Assembly (NCBI RefSeq): GCF_000220395.1
Contig: NW_004086022.1
Location: forward strand, 58,535 to 122,534
DNA from: Ichthyophthirius multifiliis
Taxonomy: Eukaryota > Ciliophora > Oligohymenophorea > Hymenostomatida
Reading direction: 5' to 3'
DNA: 64,000 nucleotides
The notes beneath the pieces are model-generated. The model did no database searches and was not told where the DNA came from. It saw nothing but the letters and a program-made list of their open reading frames with translations. A program made the translations under genes and the position numbers. This document shows positions 49,829-63,264 of this stretch, piece after piece (the first letter of the stretch is position 1; each line of letters begins with the position of its first letter).

Positions 49829-51171
49829 TTTAAATATTTTAAGTCAAAAATTATTTTTTTATTAATTTTTTTATTAGATTTTTTTAATTTAATAAAAATA
49901 TTTCTTATTTTAAATAAGTAGAATTTTATTGAAAATATATTACATATATAATAGATTTTCAAAATTTTTCTATTATATATATATTATTAATTTTATGATG
50001 AATTTTATTGTAAAATACTATATAATATTATTAATTACATGATTAATTTAATAAAAAATAAAGAAATAGCTTGTCATAAAGTAAATAAATGATAATTAAG
50101 GAAAAACTATTTCTATTTAGAAATTAAAAAATTATTAAAGAAATCTCACATATAGAAAAATCCCAATAAAATATATTTCAGAAAAGTTATCAAAATAATG
50201 ATTTAATTGATATTTAATAATAAATAGAGTTAAAATTAAATAAATAAAAAAAATAAAAAATATTTAAAATGATTAATTTAAGCCAAAATGATTAATAAAT
50301 TATAAACACATATTTAAAAAGATTTAAAAATGCTTATAATGTTAGATAATATATAAATATAATTTATTTATTAAATGATAATATATTTGAAATATTTAAT
50401 TTTAATATATTTATATAAAAATTAGATTTGGTCATAAATAATATTAACATTACAAAAATATAAAATAATATAGTTTTTTTTTTCTTTTATAATTATTTAA
50501 TTTTTCTTTTAACTTTAAAAATAAATTCATTTTAATTTTAAATTTAACTTTTTATCATAATAAATCTATGTATATTTTTACAATTTTTTTATTTTTAAAA
50601 AATTATATATCAAATGTAATTATATTTTTTTATAATAATTGTCGCAATTTTATTAAAAAAACATCATTAAAGAAGTAAATAAATAGTGAATTTATTCTTA
50701 TAATTATTATTTTATATATATATAAAAATATATTATTATAAAAAAAAAATTAATAAATAATAATTAAAATAAATTAAAATATTATTATATTATAAATGTA
50801 TAAGGATATTGCATATATATAAAAATTTGATTATTTTTATATATAAATGTCTAATTTATAAATATAGATTTTTTTAATAAATTTAATATTACATTAAATA
50901 TATTATTTTATTTTATTTAATCAAATTAATTATTTGTTTAATTATTTAAATTTATTTTTAATGAATATGAATAAAATTTATTTTTTAAAAGTGGAAAAAT
51001 ATAAATAAAATTTTATATTTAAATTTTACATTCTTTTTTATTTTCTTTTTAAATAGCTTTGAAAAAAATATGATTATATTTTTAAAACACTTTATAATTA
51101 TAAAAAATCAAAAGAAAATATTTTTTTTTTAAAAAAATATAACTTAAAAATATTAAAAGAAAAAAAAAATT
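49829..51171. other. AT-rich divergent spacer, no gene seen
   Basis: About 1.3 kb between divergent genes. No frame or RNA recognised. Confidence 0.6.
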
Positions 51172-53801
51172 ATGTAAACTTAATTTTAAAATTAGGCAAA
51201 TTCTTCTTAATACAATTTTGATAATGTTAAAGTAAAATAAAATTATAAAAAAAAAATAGTCAAATAAAATAAAAATAAAAAAAGCCACCACCAACTGGTT
51301 ATGCTCCATTATAATCCCGTAGAGGTCCCACAGCATCAAAATAATAATAATCAACTGAAAATCGTCCAATGACATCATTAAAAGGAGTAGGTTATGGTAA
51401 AGCCTAAAAAGGTGATGCATTTTACGAGACAAAGATGAAATTAGAATTAAACAAGAAGCCAGAAGCAACTCCAGAAGAAAATTTCAAGGCTGCTGAAAAA
51501 GAAATAAATGCATTAGTAGAAAAATCTGCTTTAGCAAATTTAAAAGGAAACTCAAGTGAAGCATTAGAAAAAGCAAAGGAAGCTTATAATAAAGAAAAAA
51601 ATCTCAGAAGATAAAAGGAAAACGCGAATTAAATAGAAGGCATAAACATGGATTTAAGTTTTACTGTATAATTTAATTTAGCTAATTAATTATAAGCTAA
51701 TGGAATATATTAGGAAGCTTTATAAAAGTATAATGATATTATCAAAAGTAAATAATTTCCTCAAGCAGGAAAACTAAGAGTAAATATGGGCAATATTTAT
51801 TTTGCTTAAGAGAAATATTCAGTAGCAATCAAAATGTATAGAATGGCACATGATTTAATTCCTCCTACTTCTAAAGAAATGAGATTTAAAATACTGAAAA
51901 ATATAGGACATTCTTTTGTAAAATTAGGATAATTTGAAGTAAAAATATAACAAAAAAATAAATGTATATATATATGTATATGAATAAATATATATATATA
52001 TATATATTTATATATTTATATATTAATATATTTATATATTTATATATAGGAAGCAATCAATACTTATGAATCTATTATGAAAGGAAGTCCTGATTTTTCC
52101 ACATCATTTAATCTTTTATTATGTTTATATGGTTAAGGAGATAAAATAAGAATGAAAGATTGTTTTGCTTCCATGTTAAGTATAGAAATAGAAGGATATA
52201 CAGAAGAAGAAGAAGAAGATATAAATAATTAAGAAACTGCTTATACTGATTTGTTAAGGGATGAAATAAAAGAAAAAAAACGACAAGCTATAGAAATATT
52301 AGTAAAAAGTGCAAAATTAATAGCTCCAGTAATTGAAGAGGATATTATCGATGGATATAATTGGATTATAGAAACTTTAAAAACATCAAATTTTCCTGAA
52401 GTAGAAGCCGAAGTAGAGATATCTAAAGCTATGGCCTTTTTAAAGTCCAAGAATATGGAGAAATCAATTGAAACATTAAAATCTTTTGAAAGAAAAGATA
52501 AAATAATGATGGGAAGAGTAGCTACTAACATATCTTTTCTATATTTTCTTGAAAGAGACTTCAAAAATGCAGAAAAATATGCTGATATAGCTATTACTTT
52601 TGATCGTTTTAACCCCAAAGCACTTGTAAACCGAGGAAATTGCATGTTTGTAAAAAATGAGTTCCTGAGAGCTAAAGAGTAATTCCTAGAAGCTATAGGA
52701 GTAGAGGCTGATTGCATTGAAGCTTTATATAATTTGGCTTTTGTTAATAAAAAAATTAATATGTTTGCTGAATCTTTATAAGTTTTTTTTTTATTTTTTT
52801 ATATAGATTTTTTTATTTTTAATTTTTTTTAGGCTCTGGAAAAACTTTAAACTATAATTTCTACTCCAGAAGTTGTTTATTAAATGGCCTCAATTCACGA
52901 ATTAATGGGAAATACTAAATAAGCTTTAAAATGGTATTAAGTCCTTTTAACTAAAGTTCCAACTGATCCCAATATATTAGCTCGTGTGGGTAATGTATTC
53001 GCCAGAGTAATAATTTTAACAATAATAAATAATTAAAAAAAAAAATTAAAAGGAAGATGATGATAATTAAGCTTTACATTATTATTCTGAATCATATAAA
53101 TATTTACCGACTAATATTGAAACTATTGGCTGGTTAGGTATTTATTATGTAAAATAAGAACTTTATGAAAGAGCTTGTCATTTCTTTGAAAGAGCTTCCC
53201 AAATATAATCTAAAGAAATTAAATGGAGATTAATGGTAGCTTCTTGTTATCGTAGAATGTCTTCTCTTTAAAAAGCATTAAAAATTTATGAAGAAATATA
53301 TTAGGAAGAACCGAGAAATATAGAATGTAAACAATTTTTAAAAAATTTAATTTTTATTTTTTTGATAAATAATAAAATAATAAAGGCTTGAAATTTTTAA
53401 CTTAACTTTGTAAAGAAATGTAATTACCTTATGAATAATACGCTTCTGAATTAAGAAAGTTGGAAGCAGAAGATTATGCTGTTGATTATAATGCTATGGT
53501 AAATATAATTGTTTTTTGTTAGATTTTATTTTTATTTTTAAAGTAAGAGCAATAAGAATATGAAAATCAATATAATTAAGGATAGCAATAATATGCAAGA
53601 GTTAATGAAAACGCAGAAATAGATGTTACATAAAATACAAGGTAGTAAAATTAAATATTATTAGGTTTTTAATGTATTTATTCATTTTAATATAAATAAA
53701 GGAGGGTTGTCAATTAAAAAGGCGCGTAACCTCAATAAATTCAAAATAATGAAGACGATTGGAATGCTGATGATTTAGGAGATGATTTAATGCCTGTCTG
53801 A
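51172..53801 (+). CDS. IFT88: intraflagellar transport protein IFT88
   Basis: Core subunit of the IFT-B complex, required to build cilia. A short first exon (MQTQFQNQANSSQYNFDNVK) joins PPPTGYAPLQSRRGPTA; then VGYGKAQKGDAFYETKMKLE and a long series of TPR helices, for example NLANQLQANGIYQEALQKYN, RVNMGNIYFAQEKYSVAIKM, NISFLYFLERDFKNAEKYAD, ALVNRGNCMFVKNEFLRAKE and WLGIYYVKQELYERACHFFE. The acidic C-terminus (NNEDDWNADDLGDDLMPV) is typical. About 780 residues, normal for the family. Introns at about 51231-51283, 51938-52048, 52780-52832, 53006-53051, 53326-53383, 53499-53543 and 53642-53701. The central exon is GC-richer than its surroundings. TGA 53799-53801. Confidence 0.97.
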
Positions 53802-54209
53802 AAATAATAAAAAAAATGTTTTTTTTTTAAAAAAAAAAGTATTTATATATATTTTTATATTTTTTTTTAACAATTTTTAATATAAATTTATTTATGTTTT
53901 ATTTATTTATTTAAAATTTATTAGATAATTTTTTTTTATAAAAACATAATAATTCTTATTTTAATTTATTTATATAAATTATGGCTTATTATTTAAGAAT
54001 TTTTATTAAGAAATTATTATTACTCTTTAGATAAATTATTATTATAATTAAAAATTTTTATAAAAAATATAAATATAAAAATATTTAATTAGTAAAGTAA
54101 TTAAATTAATATTAACTAAAGATTTAAAAAACGATATTATATAAAGCATTTATTTTATAATAGTTTATAAAATGATAAAAAATACATTTAAATTTATTAA
54201 ACTTAAAAG

Positions 54210-54260
<51 letters not shown>

Positions 54261-54429
54261 CTAATTTAAAAATAATACATTATTAATAAAGCAAAAACAA
54301 TATAATTATAAATATTTTCCAAGTAAAAATATTTATATTTAATATATATAAATAATATAAAATATAAATCACAAATAAAAAAAAAAAATAATAAAAACTC
54401 AAGAAAATAGAACATAATATAAAAGATAA
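53802..54429. other. AT-rich spacer with TA tract
   Basis: Holds a (TA)24 run at 54212-54260. No other feature. Confidence 0.7.
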
Positions 54430-56849
54430 ATGTCGAAATTCATTAAAAGATTCGGAACAAAATCAATGAAATATTAAATAGACATAGTTTTAAATAAATT
54501 AATTATGAATTTAAATGTTTAAGATTGCTAAATTTAAATAGTTTTAAAAAGAGGTTTTTTCTTATTTACAATAATATTTATAAAATATAAATATATTATA
54601 TAAAAAATTAAGCAATAAATGTAAAAAATAAAAAGGAAAGCATAAATCAGAAACTAAGATATTACCTATTTTAAAAGAAAAAGTAGCAAAATTTGATAAA
54701 CAAATATTAACAGTTCCAACAAAATTATATTTTGAAGAAAAAAAGAATGAATTTTTATCAAAATCTGTAATTTTAATTTTTTTTTAAATAAAAAGATTAA
54801 ATAAAATAAATAATTAAGGCAGAATTACTAATAAATATAAAATATTAAAAAACAATAAAAGCAGCAGGAAAAATAGAACTTGATGTGGCTTATTATGCTA
54901 CAAATAAAATAAAAAGTTAAAAAGAATAAAGAAATTTATTAAATTGTCCAGATAAAAATGCAAAGCTACTTTTTGAAATAAGAGTTCATGAATTCGGAGA
55001 TAATTACAAATATTAAAAAGATGATGAAGAAGATATAGAATAATAAACAAATAATAATAAGTATTTTTATTAACATTATTTTTAAAAATTAAATATAAAT
55101 AAGGACAGTAAACAATAGATCAGTTTCTCCTGCTTACTTTAATAAAAATGATATAACAAATAAAACATCATATTAAATAAATGATTTAAAAGATTTAAAT
55201 TCACGTATTTTTTAATCGAAAACAAAAAAAATAAATTAATATTTATTTATTTTTTGTTAAAAAAATAAGGTTCAATTTCCCCTTTTAGTAAAATAGACAT
55301 AACTTAATAAAATTTAACCCAAAACAAGTAAAATAAAAAAAAAATTTTATAAAAAAAAGCGCGAAAAATAACATAAAAATAGATAAAAATTTAGTGATGA
55401 AAGTAGTATTAGTATTCCCAAAAAAAAAATGAAAGAAGAAGAAGACAAAACCATGAATTTAAATGCTGGGTGTTCAAAAGATAATATAGTATTTAATAAT
55501 TCCCATAATACTTCTATGATAAGTAGTATAAATAATTTAAATAATGCATTAACATAGTAGAAATTATATAAAAATCAAGATAATAATATGCAGCAGCAGG
55601 AATTTCAAAAGACAATTAAATAATTATAGGAAGAAAACTTCTAATAAAAGTTGAAAATATAAGAAATTTAAAATGAAAATAATTAAGTAAAATATAATAT
55701 TTTTATTAAATAATAAATTAATAATACAAAAGAACAAATAGTAAGTAGAACTATTAAAAAGGCAAAATGATAAATTAAAACTAAAAATAACTTAATTAGA
55801 ATAATTAGATTTGGGATAAGGTAATGATGATTCCAATATCGATTAATCTAGTTAAAACTAATCTAAAAAAGATATTTTAATATCCAATTAAGAAGATTAA
55901 ATAATCGAATTAAAGTAATAAATATCTGAATTAAAATAATAAAGACTAAAAAGAGTAATATAATAAATAATAAACAAAAAAAAAAATCAAATAAACAAAA
56001 ATAAAGACAATTGATGATAATCAAGAATAAGAAAAAAAAATATTTGAATTAAAAGTAAAAGAATAAGAAATAAAAATAAAGCAACTTCAATAAGAAATAA
56101 AAGAATTATAAAAAGAAATTACTAAAAAAAATAATGAAGTAGATTATTTTAAAAAATAAGCTTATAAAATTGAAGAATGTGATTCAGAAAGTGATTATAT
56201 AAATATTTTAAAGTAGCAATTATAGGATATAGAAAAAAGATATATTATAAATGAGAATTAATTAAAATAAAAAATTCAAGAATTAAAAGATGAAAATTAA
56301 AAACTAAGTAAAGAATCACAAATGGCTAATATTAATATTTAAAAAACAAGAGCCGAAAATGAAAAAGAACTGGCAAAAACTTCCATTGAAAATGAAAGTT
56401 TAAAAAAAGAACTAAAAGAAATCAAAACAAGATATAATTAATCTAAACTAGCTTTAGAAAATCAACTTATTAAAGATGAATAAGATATTAATAAAAAAAC
56501 TAAAGGACTTTTTCTCAAAAATGAAGAATTAAATTTAAAATTAAAATAATAAATGGTATTTTTTCTTTTTTCCTCTAATTTAAATTTAAATACTTATTTT
56601 TTTAATTATTATAATAAAATTAAAAAAAAGGGAGAAAAGGGAGAAATAGAAATGGAAAGAGATAGATTAAAAAGAGAAATTAAATAAAAGGATGAAGAAT
56701 TAGATTAAATAAAATCATAATTATCTTTTCTTGAAAAATAAATTATTTTTACTAAATAAAATTTTTCAGATGTTATTAATGCTATTTGTAATTAAGGAGA
56801 TTCTAACATAACTGATTTAATTGAACCTTATATTGATAATTTATATTGA
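54430..56849 (+). CDS. NT-C2 domain coiled-coil protein
   Basis: About 680 residues. The N-terminus reads as an NT-C2 domain (EEIG1/EHBP1/FAM102 type): SKFIKRFGTKSMKYQIDIVL, a basic KHKSET strand, FDKQILTVPTKLYFEEKKNE FL, and KIELDVAYYATNKIKS with LLFEIRVHEFGDNY. This is followed by low-complexity Ser/Lys-rich sequence and a long Glu/Gln/Lys coiled coil to TGA 56847. NT-C2 domains attach to membranes or to cytoskeletal partners; in ciliates and plants such proteins commonly carry coiled-coil tails. Introns near 54552-54612, 54768-54818, 55061-55103, 55208-55268 and 56554-56630. The C2 call rests on pattern, not alignment; the coiled coil is certain. Confidence 0.75.
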
Positions 56850-57232
56850 ACATATTATTTAAATATAATTTTTTATCTATGGAATTCTAAAAAATATATA
56901 TAAAATAAATATATTATTAGAATTTTGTATATATATATATATATATATATGAATTTATTTTTTTTTAATTAAAATATTTGAGGCTAAATATTATTTTATT
57001 TTTAAATATTATTTCATGATTAATAATCAAAATAAATAAATTAAAAATCGAAAAAAAATTATTTTTATTATATTATATTTTATAATAATAAAATAAAGCA
57101 TATACTAAAATATTTATTAAATACAACAATTTAAAAAAAAACAAAAATATCTAAATTAATATAGAATACAAATTAGATATTAATTTATAATCTCCTTAAT
57201 TACCATAAATGTGCTAAATAAAATTCAATACT
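56850..57232. other. AT-rich convergent spacer, no gene seen
   Basis: TA tract at about 56930-56950, otherwise featureless, between convergent 3' ends. Confidence 0.6.
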
Positions 57233-60200
57233 CAAAAATCATCTTTTTTACTTACAATCCAAGATTATACAAAACTATCAATAGATACACAATTTACTAA
57301 TTTTTCATCATCAAAACAATAAATATGCTTAAAATTACTTTCCAAAATATTTTTAAAGTTTTCACTTACTCTAATCTTTCCTGGTTCTGAATTACTTTCC
57401 ATTTTATTTGCAATTACCACATCTTTTCCATATATATCATACCTAACTATATCAGTACCAATAACGCCACCAATAATATCACCCTTTTTCATATATTTTT
57501 TAGTTATAAATAAAATTATTAATATTTTTTACTATATGTAATCCTATTCTCATATTTAGTTGTTCAAAATCAATTTCTTTTTTTACTTCTTGAATTATTT
57601 TTATCATAGTAAATGCCATTTCCACAGTATTATATGCTTCAATTACTTCATCCCTTTTACCTTTGTCATTAAATCCTAATACCATATAGCAATCTCCAAT
57701 AGTATATACTAAATTAAAAATTTATTATTTTTAGGATATAAATACATATATATATATGAATATTTTTACATTTAAACACATTATGAATTTTACACAATTA
57801 ATCAAACTTAATGAAAAGTTTAGAAACCATCTTTACTACTTAACTAGGAGACACTGAATTCGAATAGCTAGTAAAGCCTGCTATATCAGCAATTAAAATA
57901 GGTAAATTTTTATAATTATCTGTAAGATCAGATCTTTTAGTAGTTGGTAAAAAGAATTTATACAAAATCTTTTTTTTAAAAAAATAAAATAAAAAAATAG
58001 TAAATTATAATCACATGACTAGGTAACAAATAATGTAGTAAATTCAGAGTTTTTTTATTTTAATTTTAACTCATGAGGTTAATTTCATATGATAAATATT
58101 CATTTTTAATAATTTAGAATCTTTAGAAAATTTAAAGAAATAAAAACGATAATACAAAGCTAATAATTTAAAAATCATACAATTAGTTATATAAAAAAAA
58201 AACTAACAACCAAACAAAACAAATAAATAATTGTTAAGAAAATTTCATAGAAAATGAATAATTAGAAAGGTAAAATGTAGCAATGAATCTAAGTACGAAA
58301 AATCTTGTCGTTTTCTCAAATAATAAAAGTTCTGTTAAAAAATTAATATTTATTCCTATAAAAAATAAATTTCGATAATTTCTTATGAAAATGCTTAAAA
58401 TACTAACAATTATTTCTATTATTATTAATATTAATTCTTTTTAATTATTTATTCCATCTATTAATAAATAAATACTAATAAATATATTAATTATTTATAT
58501 TAATAGTATCAAAAGTAAATAAGGTTTTTCGTATATTTTCAAAATATTAGCTTCAAAGTGTTCGTATATTTGTTTATCACCATTTTTAAAGTTTAAGAAA
58601 TATGGATTTAATTTAAAAAATCCGGATTTTTCATGAAAATCTGAAATATCTTCAGAAATAGTATATATTAATTAATCTTGATTTTAATTTTTATCAAAAA
58701 TATATTTTTCATTGTCAGAAAGTTATATGTTTTCAAAATATATACTTGAACTTGAACCTTTATGCATATTATTATTAATATTTTAAGGATAATCCAAGTT
58801 ATTACTAATTTTGATGAAGTTTTATTATTATTTAGGACTCGAATTTATATTTTTTTAATTATGTAAATTTTCAAGTTCTAAACTATATTCTTCTTTTTTT
58901 AAAAATTAAGAATCATTTTCATTTTTATTTTTAGTATCTTCAAATTAAATATTTTCAATCATTTATTTTTTCTCTTTAGAATTTAATTTTTTTAAATTTA
59001 TGCTTATATTCATCATCATTTATTAATTTTATATATAAATTTTATCCTCACTTTCTGTTTTTGTTTTTAATTATTAAGACCTTAAAAATGCAATATTTAT
59101 TTAAGAATTACTTCTTAAAAAGTTATCTTCTTTTATTAATACATAAAAACATTATAAAATACCTTTTCCTTTTGCTTCAAATTAGACAGATTCAAATCTC
59201 CATTCTGGAAGGCATATACTTTTTACATTTTCATAAACTTATTCAGAAATACTTATTTTACCCTTTATATTTTTATTAAAAAATCATTTTTAAAATTAAC
59301 GGAATTATATACTTCTTAACAATGGGCACATATCCTAGATGCTGTATTTACTGTATCACCAATTAAAGAAAATTATGGTTTGTGTAAACCTATAACTCCT
59401 GCAATTACAGGTCCTACATTAATACCTATTTTTATCATTATGCCGGAATCTTAAGACCAAGATATTTAACTTGCAACTAAAAGCATATCTATTGCTAATT
59501 AGATAATTCTTTAAGGAAGACTTTAAGGGTTTTTTTCGATATCTTTCAAACCTCCACAAGCCATGTAGGTTTTACCTACTGTTTCTATTTTTTGAATATT
59601 ATATTGTTTACATAAAGAATCAAAATTTCTAAATAATTTATCTAATAGTAAAATAATACTTTCTTTTTCATATTAAAGTATTTAATCGAATTAAAATATA
59701 TCACAAAATAATATATATACACTTTCTGATGATTTTTCTATTAAATATTATCCTTCACATTAATTTACCTTTATTTATATAATATTTAAATATATGTTTT
59801 TATATTTATTATTACTTCTTCTTATACAAATTCAGGTAAAAGCAAAGCTAAAATATTAGAACTTTAATTTTTATATTCTCTTAGTTTTTTCTTATAAAAA
59901 TATTAAAATTTCGTTTGCTTTTCTAATGAATATCTCATTATAATTGTATTTGCTGTTAATATTATTAAAAATAAAAGCATTATCCAATTTTCAAAGATGT
60001 CTTTTTATTTTAATGTATACCTTTAATATTTTAAAAAAATTAATAATAAATATAAAATACCATAAAAAGCAATTAATAGAAACTAATGTATGATGTATAT
60101 AGACATATATAATATCAAATTTATAATTAGCAATGTAAATAATATTTAAAATATGATAATAAGCTAAATCAATATTAGTAACCCAAGGAATTATTAAGCT

Positions 60201-61059
60201 AAAAACAATAAATTACAAAAAGTAAAGAAAATTTATAAAACCAAAATAAAACTAAAATCTTCTAGTGTATAAAAACAAAAAAAAACATTAAAAAATATGA
60301 AAACTAATTAAAATTTATTAATTAGAATTTTCTTATTTAATAATTTTATAAACATCAATATCAAAATTAAATATGAAAAAAAAATTAAAAGAATTATATT
60401 TTTTTTTTATAAAATTCATATTATTATTATTCATATGAGTTTTAAAGTCTTTTTTAAGTAAATTTTAAACTAAAAATATTATATTAAGGATTATCTTCAC
60501 AAATTTATGCATCTTCACTTGATATAACTTTTATTATTTATTTTATTTAAATAAAATAAAATCAATTTTATTTTTTTACTTTATTCAATACTTGAATCCA
60601 TTTCAACATCTTTAAAGATTATATTAATAATTTTTTTAATATCAAAAATACTTTATTTATTACAAAAAATAACCACTTCATTAATGTTTAATTTAAGAAA
60701 ATATTTCATTTATATTAAACAATTAATAAACTTATAATATTCTTTTTCCAATAATTTATTAGAAAAAAAACATACATATAAAGTTTTAAAATACCAACTT
60801 AAGAAGCAAAAAGAAATAAAAAAAAATATAACTTCTTATTTATAAAAAAACTGGAATAATATTTTTCCAAAAAAATTGTAAAAGTAAATAAAAGAAATTA
60901 AAAAATCATACAAGAAAGTGAAAATTCCTAATTAAATTTTAAATGAGAGAAAATTTTATTTTTTGTTTTCAAAAAAATAATTCGATTTGTATTTATAAAA
61001 TTAGCTTTTTTCTTAGTTATTAAATACATTTATTAATTATTATTTATGTAAACAATTTG

Positions 61060-61116
<57 letters not shown>

Positions 61117-63233
61117 ATTTTAGTTATTGATATATAAGTTTTAAATTAGATTCATTTTTTTCATTCTTTTTATTTGTTAATTATTTTTATAACTAGTTAT
61201 TATATATTTAGTCATTTTATAAATAACTTTTTTAATTTAATTTTTTTTTAATTTTTATATTATACTTTAACTATACAGAAATAATTAATGAAATAGTGTT
61301 TCCAAATAAAATGCAAAAAAAGCTAAAAAATTTTACATAAATTTCATCAAATTATATTTCTGTAGAAAAATAATTAAAAATAAATATAATTAAAGCATCA
61401 AATAAAGCAGGAAATAAACTTTAAAATATTAAAAAAAAAAGATTTTTGCTTCTTTTTAATATCTAAAAATTATACAAATAAAGTGAATTAGCATAATGAT
61501 TTTATATGTAATCTTATTTATTGCAATTATAATAATAACAAAATATTATAATTTTCAAATTAAAAATTACAAATTATAATAATATCTTTATTAAAAAAAA
61601 AAAAAAATTATATATATATATATATTTATATTTATTTTTTATATATATATCTTAATTTATATATTTTATATTTATTTTACTATATCATATTAATTAAATA
61701 ATTAATCTCCATATAAAAGATTTTAATTTCTTATAAAAATACATACAAATGCGATTAAAAAATTAAAGTAAAAAGCTTCTTTAATAAAAAAAATATTTCT
61801 TTTTACTATACTGTAACTTTCTCCTAAAAGAAAATTTATAAATACTTTAAAATCATTACATAAACCTAATAAATCTCCTTAATTATTACTATTTTCTTCC
61901 TTTTAACTAATTTCAAAAGCTAAATCGCTAATATTCATCATTAATTAATCATTAAATCCATCTCCAAAACTCATAATGCATCCATTATTTTCCTAAATCT
62001 TTTTTAAAGAATACAAAAAATATCCTTTTTAAATTGAATTAACCCCTGAAGCAATAATAGTCCCAACATTAGCAATTAAAAATAAAAAATGTGCTTCTAA
62101 ATACGTATTTTTTTAAATAAAATTTAACTACTTTTCATTTATAATTAAACATCTTTCTTTTTATTTTATAAAAGATTCTGAAAGTATTTTCATATTCTAA
62201 GTTTTCGTTAATTTTCTAGTAACATTTTTAATTTTATTCTCTTTTTTTTCTCTAAAGCTTCCATATTCTACAAAATTTCATTTTTTAGTTAAATAAGGCT
62301 TTATTTTATACTCTATTCGACTGTTTCCTCATCATCTCCTTAAATTTTGAATATTTAGGATATACTGTCATTTAAAAATCCACATTAATAAGCTGTTTAG
62401 AGTACATTTTATTCATTATCTTGACTTAATAATCCTTTAAATATACCTAATTTATCTATTTATTATATAAAATGTTCAATATTTGGAAATGTTTTAGCTT
62501 TTAAAAATATTGTTCCTAAAAAAATTAAATCTTTAAATTCTAAAAATGAATTTTATTCAAAATTAAATTAATAAATAATTTATTAGGATAATACTTTATA
62601 AGCAAAAATATATGGCTTACATCCTTAAATATATTTATTTTGAATAAATTCATTTAAAATTAACCTTTCAGTTAAATTTAATTATATATTTATAGGGATA
62701 GTCTTTTCTTATGTAAATTTAAAGAATAAAATATATATATTTTTCTCTATTAAATGAACTATTGTTTAAAAAATGCCTTTTTTTTCTTAAAAAAATAGAA
62801 TTTTAAATTTATTATTTCTAAGTAAATTTTCAACTTTATAATAAAGTTTATTATTTTTTTAAAAATGTTAATTAAAATTTTATTTTATGACTTTTAATTT
62901 TATATTTAAATCGTAAAAAAAACCATTAATAGAATTATCTTCTAAACTATTAAGCTTAATTCCAAATAATTTATCTTCCTTTTATATTCTTAAGTCTATT
63001 TTTTAACAAAAAAGAACACTTTACATGAATAAATCTAAATTAATAATCTCATCCTTAGAAATAAAATTAGGATTAACTTCAATTTGTTTATGAAATTATA
63101 AATTTTCATCAATTTCAAAAAAACTAAAGTTATCACAAAATATATTTTTTAAATATTTACTACATTTCTAATAAATTTGATATTAATAAATATAAAAATA
63201 TATTATAATATTTAAAATTATATAAATATATAA

Positions 63234-63264
<31 letters not shown>

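Noticed and set aside
52241-52717. 158-codon minus-strand frame
   Set aside because: Shadow of the GC-richer central exon of IFT88, which is firmly identified on the plus strand.
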